A stretch of DNA of 64,000 nucleotides from the NCBI GenBank assembly GCA_003290165.1, contig QNQO01000457.1:496001-560000 (forward strand), written 5' to 3'. The position numbers were made by a program, and so were the translations under genes. Below, in pieces: positions 11,392 through 24,250 of the stretch. The number at the start of each line of letters is the position of its first letter. The first letter of the stretch is position 1. This stretch comes from Berberis thunbergii (Eukaryota > Streptophyta > Magnoliopsida > Ranunculales > Berberidaceae). Under the pieces are notes generated by a model, which was given only the letters and a program-made list of their open reading frames with translations, was not told the origin of the DNA and made no database searches.

Positions 11392-11573
11392 CTATTTTTG
11401 TAAGGTAGTGCTGTAGTCCCCATTGTCTAAAGCCTGGCAAAGTTCAACAAGCTTATCGACTGGATTCTTAGAAATGTCTCCACTATTGAGTTTCGAAAAT
11501 AAAGCACCAATTTTTTTTGAATTATCTTCTATTTCTCGCTTTTTTGCTGGATTTGCACGTGAGCCTCCAAACA
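11392..11573 (-). pseudogene. SEC31: Captured exon: COPII coat subunit SEC31 C-terminal region
   Basis: The - strand reads [20 protein letters not shown], then [20 protein letters not shown], then [18 protein letters not shown]. This matches the C-terminal alpha-solenoid region of plant SEC31, an outer COPII coat protein of ER export sites. The open frame is intact here. It abuts the importin-alpha exon directly, with no intron between, at a shared TTTGGAGG (11564-11571 on the other strand). This points to a fused capture junction. Confidence 0.85.
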
Positions 11574-12110
11574 AACAGTAACAATTCTAGGGTCAGGGCA
11601 GACAAGGAGATAACACAATGGCTTAATGCAACCTTGTTCCACCAGGTACCTGCAAGGGAAATTATCAAATGAACGACACACTAAATTGTATACTGGAAGA
11701 ATAAGAGAATGAAAATAGATGGAGATGGAAAATACTTTATTTGTTCATGGGCTCTACCAGAAGTAGCATTTGAAATTGCCTATGCAGACTCTTTCTTGAT
11801 ATCAAATTCAGCAGTTTGAAGAAGTTGAACCAAGGGGGTAATGATATTAGCAGAAATAACAGCCTACACAATTTAAAACCGTACTTGGCATAAGATATCA
11901 TATACTACAGTACCAAATTATATTTTAGACGAAGATATCACGATTAATGACAACTTTAAAGGATCAATTTTTCTTTACCTGTATCTGATCCTTGTTCCCA
12001 GCTGTGATATTTGAAATGGTCCAACAAGCTTCTTTCTTAATGCTCTTTTTGTGGTTGTTCGTCAACAAGCTAAGAAGGCATGGGAGTGCTTGTTGGTTGA
12101 TAATGAACTA
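11574..12110 (-). pseudogene. Captured multi-exon fragment: importin-alpha
   Basis: Three - strand exons match armadillo repeats of importin-alpha. About 12110-11980 reads [19 protein letters not shown] then [16 protein letters not shown]. About 11865-11735 reads AVISANIITPLVQLLQTAEF, DIKKESA, stop, [15 protein letters not shown]. About 11651-11574 reads [20 protein letters not shown] then RIVT. Importin-alpha carries NLS cargo to the nucleus. The TAG at 11780-11782 replaces the Trp expected in the family. Introns are retained. The last exon runs straight into the SEC31 fragment. Confidence 0.9.
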
Positions 12111-12196
12111 CACAAAGGGCCAGAAAGTTGTCAAACCGTAATTCAGGATAACAAAGCACAGTAGTGCTTATAAGATACAGAAAGAAGGCTGGCATA

Positions 12197-12798
<602 letters not shown>

Positions 12799-14437
12799 CT
12801 ATGTATCATCAAGTTCCACATGATTTTTACACCATACAAAGAAATCACCAACGTCCAAATCCCCCATCATGTCTCCTTTTTTATCACTCTTGTAAAGTTT
12901 CACCTCAGTCCTGAATTTGAAGCATAAGGAAAGTCTGATCTCTGTTGCAGGGTTCAATGATCCATGACAAGCGCAAGAGAATCGATGGATAGGATTTACA
13001 ACCTCTATTGCTATCGCAATGACATTCTTTTCCCAATCACAAACTTTGTAAGTCCTTGACACTGAAGGAACAAGGTTGCTTGGAGAAGGAAACCTCGCAA
13101 CACCTTGAGAAGATGATGGTAATGGAGATGGTGGTAATGGAGATGGAGGTAATGGATTTTCTGGTTGCCTTGTCGATTGTTCACGGGATGACGGTGTATC
13201 TTCAGTTCTTTGTGTCCATCCTTGTGTTCCCTCACTTGTTGATGGTCTCACATTAGTTCCACTTTCAAGTCTCTCTCGTATCCATCTAACATTTTCTTCC
13301 AATCTATCATATTTTTCGCTAATTTTTTTTACTTCCAATGTTTTATCCAAAAGCAATGAACGAGCGGGAAGTGCAGCATCATACTTCCTTTTAGAGATGG
13401 TGGTTCCAACACAACGAGTACGCCTTCTCGCTTCTTGGCCCAATACTTGGCTTAGAGGATCATCATCAATAGTGAGGTCAGTGGTACCCTGGGTTGAAGA
13501 TTCTTGCAAGGCGACTTTTTTTGCTTTAACTTGTTCCTTCAAAATAATGAAAAAATCGCTAAATCAGGACACAAATAATATTCAAACAACTACAAAGTAA
13601 ATTAAGAATTGTGTATAAAAGACATCATTGGGCACATACCATATATAGTTCAGCACCATGCGTGGGTTTTCCATCCTTTCCTGTGTGACAAGCAATCCAT
13701 ATGTCAGTGCGTGTGACTGGTTCCCCATCAGGGTTCTTCTCAACCTATATACTTGAAAGATTAGTCTCAGCCTATATAATTAAATAGTTATTATTGTACT
13801 AGTAACTAGAAACTCAATTACCATTTCATACTCTACTTCTGCAACACTCTTTTGGCCACCCCCCCCCATACATACTTTGAAGCCTTTTTGTTTTTTGCAT
13901 TTTGGGCTCTAATTGCCTTCGTTTCAAGGGTGCTCTCATAGCGAACAAACTCCTTCCAATCCTCCTTTCTTACACCATTTAGAGCATGTTTCTCTTGTTC
14001 CTCAATGGTAGGATACTTATCCAAATAATTCTTCCTAAGATCTGCCTTGAACCTTCTATAATATTCAGGCATTTTCAAATGCACACTCCTTTTCACATAA
14101 TTTGGGATGTCGTATTCACGTTGCAAATAAGCCATTGAGATATAAGTTGAAAATAAAATAAGACATTATGAAAATCAATGATGTAAAATCTCACCTTGAG
14201 GCCATTCCACACATCCTTTTTGTAGTTGTCAGTAACATGGTGCCAACCTTTGAATTTGATGGGCACAAGGGTTTCAACAAGCTTTCCAATGTTTTTATTA
14301 AAATTTCTAGCACTAGGTCCAACTGCTAAACCGTGGAGGTTGAACTGTATGGTCTTTTTAACTTCACTGTCATCATTTGTAGATGTAGTGACATCAATGG
14401 TGGGGAGATTGCCGCGAGTACTATCCATTTCTATCAA
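12799..14437 (-). pseudogene. CACTA-2 second ORF, Ptta/En/Spm-type (Transposase_24) protein
   Basis: Exons on the - strand: about 14437-14193 (contains KLVETLVPIKFKGWHHVTDN), 14121-13823 (contains NYVKRSVHLKMPEYYRRFK), about 13745-13640 (TRTDIWIACHTGKDGKPTHG) and 13542-12799. The last contains a Pro-rich PLPPS repeat and ends KVCDWEKNVIAIAIE to VGDFFVWCKNHVELDDT. The first three exons fit the plant transposase Ptta/En/Spm family, partner of TNP2 in CACTA movement. A run of nine C at 13859-13867, against seven in CACTA-3 (44952-44958), shifts the frame in exon two. The last exon is fully open. Confidence 0.8.
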
Positions 14438-16640
14438 TGATGTTATAGATATTAACCATTGTTAAACAAAAAGAAATAAGAAACAACTATATACATCACA
14501 TTTATAGATAATTTCCTTCCACAACATATCACTACAAATAGATTTTTATAAAGCATTGAAAAAGCCAATCTGAATACATAGCTACAAAGCTTCCCTTTCC
14601 CAACTCAAAAGTCAAAATAAGAAACAAAGACAAAATATTTGGTCTCAACTTAATCATCTCCCTTTGTGGCCCATGAATTGGCATAACGAGGTGCCGATAC
14701 TAGGTTATGCATTAAGTCCTAACTTTTAAGTCCTACTAACTTTTAACTTTTAAGTCCTACTAACAACATTTATAATAAAGGCTTATGCATTTACGCCTTG
14801 TTGAAGTCAACTTTTAATGTAAACATTCATTTTTTAAGTCATACATTTAGACAACATGCATAAAGATGATTGATAGCATTCTTTACTCATGAGGATGATA
14901 AAGTTCATGTGTCCATTGTGGCAATTTGGTTTTTGATTATACGAGTACCAAATGAATTTTGATAAAACTCCTAAAAAGGCGAAAAAGAGGAAAAGAAGAA
15001 AACTTTTTTCGATAATTTAGGTTAGTCGAAAGTTTTACAATAGTGCATTGTTTGGTTTTACAGAGTTCACAAATATTCATCTTTAGCTTAATAAAAATAA
15101 ATAAACAATAAAATGAGATATTGTTTTTCCCTCTACCTCACTCTTCCCTCTGGATTTTCAAAACATACTTTAATAACTTCTAAAACATCATCATTAAGGA
15201 AATTTTGGTAATAATTTTATTGACAAATGCAAATTTCACCATTATAAACATAAGAATTCTGAATTCCAAATCATGATATTTTCAAATGCAAATGTGTAAT
15301 AATAAAATTTGAAATTAAAATAAAAAAAAACCGATCGAAGAAAAATATAAACAACGTTGTACATCTCTTTCAACTGTTTGATAATACATTGTTTTCTCAT
15401 TAAATGGGATACCTAAGTACCACCCCCCGCTTATCTCTAATACAACAACAAATCACCATTACATATTTCACAAAAATTAAAAGAGATGCATAAATAGATA
15501 AACTACAAATTAAGGCTTCTAATGGACTAAATCGAAACTGTAAATAACATCCAATACAAAGACATCTTTCATAAGCTGCAACTCGAAACCGATTACAAAA
15601 ATCAAGTAATGATCCTATTATCACTCCGGCCGGTAACAACAAATTAGAGAACATTATGAACATAACCAAACAATCAAACTTACTCAAATGGTCAAATTTT
15701 TAGAGACAATATATGAAGATAAACAAAATAATCAAACTTGCCCTAATGGTCACCCAATGGCCAAATCACTATGGACTTCCAAACTACCCCCACTTTCACC
15801 TTGACTTTACTTTACTGTGGGCACCCCCTACAACCACTATGGGCCACCACTCAACATTTCTATGGGCAATCTAAGCCCATCTTCATGTCTAGCTTTTTTT
15901 TTTCATAAGGATCTGTTTGGTTGTATGGAAAATAAACATAAAAATTGAAATAATTTAGTTGTGAGGCCTCCCTTTGGACTTAGATTTGAGTAGCGAAAAA
16001 ATAGTCGTACTTAAAATAGTAGATCATTTAATCAGTTGTTGCACCATCTCGAGGACATGGACGCTCATAACGCCTATTCGATTACTTGTTCTATGGAAAC
16101 ATAGTGATCCTAAAAATATGATTTAATAGTGTTTTCACTACTCAATCACAGACATTAGCATAAAATGTGAAGGGATTATATACTTCAAAATCAGTTACTA
16201 TTCCTTAGTGGTGATCTATACATCTTGGACACCATAAAAAACACTCTGAAATCTTTGATTATATACTTACTACTATTATATCAACAATCGTTCAGAAACT
16301 AAACAATTCAGCCAAACAAGAAACAACAAGTATTAGACAAAAAATTAGCAATGACTTACTTCTACTCTTAATCTATATTCTTGAGATGTATTTCCTGGTT
16401 TCAAATTATATCAGGAATTTCATACAAAAATTAAAGATTCAAAAAATTAAATTATATCATAAATTTGTCAGGCATACGGTTTTGAGCCCAGAGATTCAAA
16501 CCCTAATTTCAAAAAACCTCTAAATAAAACCTACAGATTCAAAACACAATTTAGGAACCTTAGAGATTCAAAACCTCTAAATAAAAAAACTCTACATTCA
16601 GGAACCCTAATTTCATCAAAAATAAAACAGAGAGAGAGAG
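14438..16640. other. CACTA-2 5' spacer with the TNP2 deletion junction
   Basis: Sequence 14466-14650 matches the intergenic DNA between TNP2 and the second ORF in CACTA-1 (about 22430-22620) and CACTA-3. Near 14650 it jumps to sequence matching CACTA-1 at 18575-18625 (AATCATCTCCCTTTGTGGCC on the + strand), which lies upstream of TNP2. The entire transposase is therefore missing. Beyond this is A/T-rich non-coding DNA. The stretch 16330-16640 is closely similar to CACTA-3 at 51690-52010 and is probably the shared leader region. Confidence 0.7.
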
Positions 16641-16950
16641 AGAGTACATGTACGAGAAAATGGTTGCAGTGGCTGATCGATTTTGCAAATGGTTTGGAGG
16701 TTGAAGACGCCGAGTAAGGAGGGAAGACCAGGGAAGGAGGGGAGGAGGGAAGTCGAGGGAGGGAGCAGGGAAGTCGAATGGAGCAAGGAAGTGGAGTCGA
16801 GGGAGCAGGGAAGTGGAGTCGAATGGATGGAAGTCGAAGGAGGGAGCAAGGAAGTCGAATGGAGAGGAGGGAAGTCGAGGGAGCAGGGAAGTGGAGTCGA
16901 GTGGAGGGAAGTCGAATGGAGGGGAAGGTTGAAGTCGAGCGCCAAAATAG
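16641..16950 (-). repeat. G/A-rich minisatellite in the CACTA-2 5' region
   Basis: Tandem, irregular units built from GGGAAGTCGAGGGAGCAGG and GAAGTGGAGTCGAATGGA on the + strand. Open frames on both strands here are repeat artefacts. Homologous to 52050-52310 in CACTA-3. Confidence 0.85.
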
Positions 16951-16974
16951 CCCGCCCAATTTTTTTTTCAACTT

Positions 16975-17331
16975 TTTAGGTTGCCATGGTTTTGAGCCGT
17001 TGCTACTAGTAGCCACGGTTTTAAACCGTGGCCAAGTTTTTTTTTGCAACGGTTTAAGCCGTTTCTGCTATTACCCACGATTTTTAGCCGTTGCTAGTAG
17101 TACCCACAGTTTTAAGCCGTTGCTAATAGTAGCCATGGTTTTGAGCCGTTGCTAGTTATAGCCACGGTTTTTTGTCGTGGCCAATAAGCCAACGGTTTTC
17201 AGCCGTTGCTAATTTTTTCCACGGTTTTAAGCTGTTGGTCATTATAGCTACGGTTTTAGCCGTGGCAACTAAACCAACGGTTTAAAACCGTGGCCAGCTT
17301 AGCGTAGCTAAACTGGCCTTTTGGTGTAGTG
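16975..17331 (-). repeat. CACTA-2 5' terminal and subterminal repeat array
   Basis: About ten palindromic units of the form CCACGGTTTTAAACCGTGG or CAACGG...CCGTTG end in the terminus CCTTTTGGTGTAGTG at 17331. The innermost terminal 40 bp, containing GTTTAGCTACGC on the - strand, is shared with CACTA-3 and CACTA-1 5' ends. Confidence 0.85.
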
Positions 17332-17566
17332 ATACATGACAATTTTACTGTTTTTCAAAAACTCCTTTGAGATTGGTCTGCTAAAATTGTAAGCAACTTT
17401 ACATTAAACTTAAATCCTAGAAAAAACTCTATGAAGCATGTAACCCTTTGAACATTGCCCTGGAATATTGAAACCTAACTTGTTGAACAAATCTCAAGCT
17501 ATCTTCAAGGAGCAAAAATTGCAATTACACAGCTTGACTCCTCAGGATATTAAAGCATATATTTAT

Positions 17567-18498
17567 TTCTATTTGTTTTCTCAAAACAATTCTAAGAATA
17601 ATTCTTGGATGAGCACCTCGTTATACTAGCGGTAACCTAGTATCGGCACCGCTCTCTTGAACTGTTCAAAGAATTATCTTCAAATGATTATTGTTATTCT
17701 TGTTTATTTTTATCTGTGTGTTTTACTATTTTTGTATGTTCTTTTTCCTGTGTTCAACTATCTGTTCTAGACTGTAAGTTTTGTTTGCTTTTTGAAACCT
17801 AGTAGTCCTGGGTGCAAAATTGGTATCAGATGAACTGAAACTGATTGGAAAGATGGAGGTAGTGTCAATATAAGAATATCTTTACTTCTATTTATTTTCT
17901 CAAAACAATTCTAAGAACAATTCCTGGATGAACACCTCGTTATACTAGCGGTAACCTAGTATCGGCACCGTTCTCTTCAACTGTTCAAAGAATTATCTTC
18001 AAATGATTATTGTTATTCTTGTCTATTTTTATCTGTGTGTTTCACTATTTTTGTATGTTATTTTTCCTGTGTTCAACTATCTGTTCTAGACTGTAACTTT
18101 AGTTTGCTTTCTGAAACCTAGTAGTTCTGGGTGCAAAATTGGAATCAGATGAACTGAAACTGATTGGAAAGATGGAGGTAGTGTAAATAAAATCATATAT
18201 TTATTTCTAATTATTTTCTCAAAACAATTTTAAGAACAATTCTTGGATGAACAACTCGTTATACTAGCGGTAACCTAGTATCGACACCGTTCTCTTGAAC
18301 TGTTCAAAGAATTATCTTCAAATGATTATTGTTATTCTTGTCTATTTTTATTTGTGTGTTTTACTATTTCTGTATGTTATTTCTCCTGTGTTCAACTATC
18401 TGTTCTAGACTGTAAGTTTACTTTGCTTTTTGAAACCTAGTAGTCATGGGTGCAAAATTGGTATCAGATGAACTGAAACTGATTGGAAAGATGGAGGT
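17567..18498 (+). repeat. Three tandem copies of a 319-bp unit upstream of TNP2 in CACTA-1
   Basis: Landmarks such as AGATGGAGGT recur at 17851, 18170 and 18489, exactly 319 bp apart, and the copies are highly similar. Each contains CTCGTTATACTAGCGGTAAC followed by CTAGTATCGGCACC. Each ends in TTGGTATCAGATGAAC, whose TGGTATCAGA core resembles a copia initiator-tRNA primer-binding site. The unit may derive from an LTR end plus PBS. A decayed piece of the unit (GTGCCGATACTAGGTTATGC) is also present at 14690 in CACTA-2. Confidence 0.85.
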
Positions 18499-18748
18499 GT
18501 AGGGCACTCCCATGTATTCCATGTCTATTGAATACTATTTGATTAAGCAGACACTCTTAGATATTATTCTAGTAAACTAATTTGCTTCTTATGCCAATTC
18601 ATGGGCCTCAAAGGGAGATGATTAAGGGGAAGATAGCCTCCTCATGGTATGGTTCCTATGGAGGTTATCCTCGTAAAGTGTCACTCTCAATCTTTTAATT
18701 TTCTTAAGTGTTTGACTAAAGTTAATCTTTTAATTTTTTTGTGTAGAA

Positions 18749-21700
18749 ATGTCAACAATTCCTTTAGATAAGTCATGGATGAACAAATGAGGAAGTGCAA
18801 TGTATATAAACGGCGTTAGACAATTCCAAAAGTTTGTTGAGGATAATGCAAATGGAAAGTCTTTTTCCTTGCCCATGTGTTCGATGTAGGAACTCCAGGG
18901 GAAACATTAGTGTTGATAACATAGGTGTTCATTTGTTAAGCGATGGCATTAATACCATTTATGTCACGTGGATACATCATGGAGAAAATATAAAAAAAAG
19001 GTGATTGGTGTACCTATGACAGAAGTGGTTGAGCCTGATGATGCCTTTGAATATCCTAGGATGAGCGACCTAGTTGATGATGTATTCCTCAACATGCAAA
19101 CTGTGGAGGCCGATGATGGGATAAATGACTTGAATGATACCGTCGAAGAATGTTTTGGCGGTAATCCAGAAGGTGGTCCGAAACTTTCTTGTGAACCTGA
19201 GACAGTTATGAACAAGAAGTATAAAAAATATAAGGAAAAAACGACTGTGCCTTTGTACAATGGGTGTCCTAAGGATAAGACCACGTTGTCCACCATTATT
19301 GAATTGCAGAATGTCAAGACTCATTTTAGTTGAAGTGGTAATAGTGTGACGATGTTGTTAAAATGGTTAAAAACCTTATTGCCGGATGATTGTAATTTGC
19401 CAGATAACTACCCAAACATGAAAAACACAATTAAAGATATGGGAATGGAATGTAAGACAATACATGCATGTGCCAATGGATGCATATTCTATTGGAAAGA
19501 CTATGAGGGTCTGGTTACTTGTCCAAAATGTGGTTCTGGTAGGTATAAGGTTTATGTGGATGTTGATGACAACGAGTCCGACAAGGTATACAGGAAAAAA
19601 ACTAAAAAGGTTGTAAAGTATTTTCCATTGATTCCAAGGTTGAAAAGATGTTTTAGCATACCGTAGATTGGTGAAGCAATGACTTGGCACAAAGATGCTT
19701 GTTCAGATGGGAATTTGATGAGACATCCATGTGATTCAACACATGGACTTCAACAAATATGAGATGGCCAGAGTTTGCCTCTGATAGTAGGAATTTGAGA
19801 CTTGCAATATCGACTGATGGTTTTAACCCACGTGGAAATCTAAGTAATGCTTATAGTTGTTGGCCAGTAATAATAGCACGTTTGAATCTTCCACCTTTAT
19901 GCATGAAAAAGGAGTTTTGTTTGTTAACCTTGTTAATATCAGGGCCAAAAGCACCCGAAAAGAATATTGATGTTTACCTGGAGCCATTAGTAGAAGAGTT
20001 GAAGGAATTGTGGGCAGATGGTGTTTCAACTTGGGATGTGTGTACTAAAAGCAATTTTTGATTGAAAGCAATGTTGTTTTGGGGTATCCATGACTTTCTT
20101 GCTTATGGTACTCTAGCTGGTTGTAATGTTCATGGTTATAATGCATGACCTATTTGTGTTGATGATGTAGAATCTGAACGTCTTTCAAACAGTCGGAAGA
20201 TATGCTATAGAGGCCATCGACGTTTTTTACCTACAAAACACAAGTTTAGAGATGACAAGGGCTTCAACAAAGATGTTGAACATCATCGTGCTCCACGATG
20301 ATTATCTAGTGAAGAAGTTGAATGAAGGATAGTGAAAATTTTGGATGGTAGTTCTACACAAGGTAGGGTTAGTGGGCAAAAGCGCAAGAATATTGTTGAT
20401 AATGATAACGTCAATGATGAACCAACCAATAACATTGCACCACCATGGTCTAGAAGGTCCATTTTATTTGATTTGCCGTAGTGGAAGTTTGTTGAGCTAC
20501 GACATAATATTGATGTGATGCATACTGAAAAGAATGTCATTGAACACTTATTGAACATATTGTTGAATGTGTCTAAGAAAACAAAGGATGGTGAGAATGC
20601 TCGAAAAGATATGGAAGACATGGGAACTCATAAGAGATATTGGTTGAGCCATGACAATGAAACGGGAAAAACTTCAATGCCAAAAGCATCATTTGCCTTG
20701 ACCAAGAAAGAAAAAAAAAGTATTTATGAATACACTAAAAGAGTTGAAATTGCCGAGTGGATTTTCATCCAAGTTGAGTAATTGCGTTCTTGGCAATCCC
20801 CTGGAGCTAAGAGGATTGAAGTCACATGACTACCATGTCATTATGCAACATTTACTTACAGCTTTGCTTAGACATGTTTTTCCTGACAAAAAGGATAAAG
20901 ATTTAAGAATAGCTATTCAAAGAATTAGCTTATTCTTTAATATCTTATGTGCTAAAGTGATCAATAAAACAAATCTTTAGTTGGCACACAAAGGTGTGAT
21001 TGAGGCAATGTGTGTCCTTGAAAAGGAGTTTCCGCCTTCATTCTTTGTTATAAGTGTGCATTGCATGGCTCATCTAACCGAGGAAGCGATGTTTGGTGGT
21101 CCAGTTCGATATCGATGGATGTATCCCTTTGAGCGGTAAATAATTTTTCTAATTTTAGTGCACGTCATCACTTTATCTTATTATATTATATACTAATTTA
21201 TCATTTTATTTATGATTGATAGATTAATGAAATGATACAAAGACTATGCTAAAAATTTCAGATACATAGAAGGATCAATAACATAATCATACCTTGTAGA
21301 TGAATCTGTTACATACTGCATGGAGTATATGACAAAGCCACGGTTCGGAACTCACAAACACAGTCAAGAGGAGTGGCTTGATGTTGATGATGAGTATGCC
21401 GATGAAAAGCCATTGGATAAAAGGAAAAAACTATATGATAAATAATGTACAATTTAAACAAGCTCGAAGATGGGTTTTCAATGCACTTGCTGATTCGAGT
21501 GATTGGGAAGAGTAAGATATATAATATTTTAGTTTTTTTTATAACTAGAAATATAGAATTATGATAATATGGTAACTTTTACAAAAAATACAATGAATAT
21601 TGCATGGAGTTGGCTACACAAAGTAAAAAAAAAGGGTCAAGGAAAAATGTTGAGAAAACCACTGATTTTATTCCTTGGTTGTGTAATAAGGTATTTTATA

Positions 21701-22330
21701 ATGTGTATATATTCATATATATATAATTTTTTTTATTTTAATATTTCAGTTCTAAGATGATTTGTTTTACAATGTAGTTGGAGAAGGCTGGGGAAACAAA
21801 TACCACACTTTGGAGGTTAGCCAATGGTCCACAATTTTTGCCACCCGATATCCAAAATATTGTGTAGATGGTTTCACATTTGTGACAAGTTCTTTCGATG
21901 AATGTTTGATGACACAAGATAGTGGTGTCTCCATGGATGCCATTGCTCATTTTGTTGCTAGTAAGAAAGATAAGAGGCCAAAGGACCAACTAGTCAAATG
22001 GTATGGAGTTGTTAGAGACATACTGGTGCTAGACTACATAGATTTCAAAGAAACTGTCTTCTATTGTGATTGGGTCAAAGTGGAAGATAAGAAAAATGCA
22101 TATAAGGTGGACTCAATTTGGAACCATGAGATGGTAGACTTGTCAAAGCTAAAAGACAAAAGAAAGGTGGAAGAGGATCCATTCATTTTAGCTCAAGAAG
22201 CAAGTGGGGTATTTTATTCGAAAGATCAATCAAATGACGGGTGGCATGTAGTTCTACATACTCAAAGAGGCTTGAACACTAATGTCGATAAAAGGAAACT
22301 CCCACTGTGTAACAAAGCATCTTGAAAGAC
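18749..22330 (+). pseudogene. CACTA-1 TNP2-type transposase, heavily mutated
   Basis: Begins at 18749 (MSTIPLDKSWMNK, then stop). Regions in order: Transposase-associated zinc-finger-like domain (about 18749-19000), tnp2 core (19680-20700), DUF4218 (20726-21137, HCMAHLTEEAMFGGPVRYR), and DUF4216 (about 21780-22250, KWYGVVRDILVLDYIDFK). At least nine premature stops and some frameshifts break it. Comparison with the CACTA-3 copy shows CGG>TGA at 18778-18780, TGG>TGA at 19331, TGG>TAG at 19664, CGG>TGA at 20059, CAG>TAG at 20978 and CGA>TGA at 21233. All of these are C-to-T or G-to-A transitions. It cannot make transposase. Confidence 0.9.
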
Positions 22331-22628
22331 AACCCCAACTTGAAGAGCTTACTGGAATTTTAATTGACTATGCTACAATATTTTTTGATGCATTTCTAAA
22401 GCTATTTTAGTCATCCTCTTTGGTTGAGACCAATTATTTTGTCTTTGTTTCTTATTTTGACTTTTGAGTTGGGAAAGGGAAGCTTTGTAGTTAAGTATTC
22501 ATATTGGCTTTTCCAATGCTTTATAAAAATCTATTTGTGGTGATATGTTGTGGAAGGAAACTATCTATAAATGTAGTGTATATAGTTGTTTCTTATTTCT
22601 TTTTGTTTGATAATGGTTAATATCTATA

Positions 22629-24250
22629 ATGTCATTGATAGAAATGGTTAGTACTCGCGGCAATCTCTCCACCAATGATGTCACTACATCTACAAATGAT
22701 GACAGTGAAGTTAAAAAGACCATACAATTCAATGTCCATGGTTTAGCAGTTGGACCTGGTGCTAGAAATTTCAATAAACACATTGGAAAGCTTGTTGAAA
22801 CCCTTGTGCCCATCAAATTCAAGGGTTGGCACCATGTTACTGACAACTACAAAGAGGATGTGTGGAATGGCCTCAAGGTGAGATTTTACATCATTGATTT
22901 TCATAATGTCTTATTTTATTGTCAACTTATATCTCAATGGCTTATTTGCAGCGTGAATACAACATCCCAAATTATGTGAAAAGGAGTGTGCATTTGAAAA
23001 TGCCAGAATATTTCAGAAGGTTCAATGCATATCTTAGGAAGGACTATTTGGATAAGTATCCTACCATTGAGGAACAAGAGAAGCATGTTCCAAATGGTGT
23101 ATGAGAGGAGGATTGGAAGGAGTTTGTTCGCTATGAGAGCACCCCTGAAATGAAGGCAATTAGAGCCCAAAATGCCAAAAACAAAAAGGGTTCAAAATAT
23201 GTATGGGGGATGGCCAAAAGAGTGCTGCAGAAGTGGAGTATGAAATGGTAATTGAGTTTCTAGCTACTAGTACAATAATAACCATTAACTATATAGGCTG
23301 AGACTAATCTTTCAAGTATATAGGTTGAGAAGAAACCTGATGGGGAACCAGTCACACGCACTGATATATGGATTGCTTGTCACACGGGAAAGGATGGAAA
23401 ACCCACGCATGGTGCTGAGCTATATATGGTATGTGCCCAATGATGTCTTTTATACACAATTCTTAATTTACTTTGTAGTTGTTTGAATATTATTTGTGCC
23501 CTGATTTATTTTATTTTTTCATTCTTTTGAAGGAACAAGTTAAAGCAAAAAAGGTCTCCTTGCAAGAATCTTCAACCCAGGGTACCACTGACCTCACTAT
23601 TGATAATGATCCTCTAGGCAAAGTGTTTGGCCAAGAAGAAAGGGGACGTGTTCGTTGTGTTGGAACCACTGTCTCTAAAAGGAAGTATGATGCTTCACTT
23701 CCGGCTCGTTCATTGTTTTGGATAAAACATTGGAAGTAAAAAATTTAGCAAAAAATATGATAGATTGGAAGAAAATGTTCAATGGATACAAGAGAGACTT
23801 GAAAATGGAACTTATGTCAGATCATCAGCAAGTGAGGGAACACAAGGAGGGACACAAAGAACTGAATATACACCTTCATCCCGTGCACAATCGACAAGGC
23901 AACCAGAAAATCCATTACCTCCATCTCCATTACCACCATCTGCTCAAGGTGTTGCGAGGTTTCCTTCTCCAACCAATCCCGTTCCTTCAGTGTCAAGGAC
24001 TTACAAAGTTTGTGATTGGCATAAGAATGTCATTGCGATAGCAATAGAGGTTGTAGATCCTATCCATCGATTCTCTTGCGATTGCCATGGATCATTGAAC
24101 CCTGCAACAGAGATCAGACTTTCCTTATGCTTCAAATATATGACTGAGGTGAAACTTTACAAGAGTGATCCAAAAGGAGACTTGATGGGGGATTTGGACG
24201 TTGGTGATTTCTTCGTATGGTGTAAAAATCATGTGGAACTTGATGATTGA
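22629..24250 (+). pseudogene. CACTA-1 second ORF, Ptta/En/Spm-type (Transposase_24) protein
   Basis: Same four-exon layout as in CACTA-2. Exon one 22629-22877 (KLVETLVPIKFKGWHHVTDN), exon two about 22951-23245 (NYVKRSVHLKMPEYFRRFN), exon three about 23325-23430 (TRTDIWIACHTGKDGKPTHG), exon four 23533-24250. Defects: TGA in place of an Arg codon at 23101, loss of G bases near 23205, and a frameshift near 23715 after AALPARSLF-like sequence. The Pro-rich segment has only two PLPPS units. The C-terminal VGDFFVWCKNHVELDD is preserved. Confidence 0.85.

Noticed and set aside
16531..17155. Ser/Leu/Pro-rich and Glu/Gly-rich ORFs
   Set aside because: Translation of the GGGAAGTCGAGGG minisatellite and subterminal repeats, not genes.
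17335..18748. 5' terminus of an independent CACTA element for the + strand transposase
   Set aside because: No CACTACACC start was found here. The + strand transposase is better explained as the interior of CACTA-1, whose 5' part was displaced by the CACTA-2 insertion.
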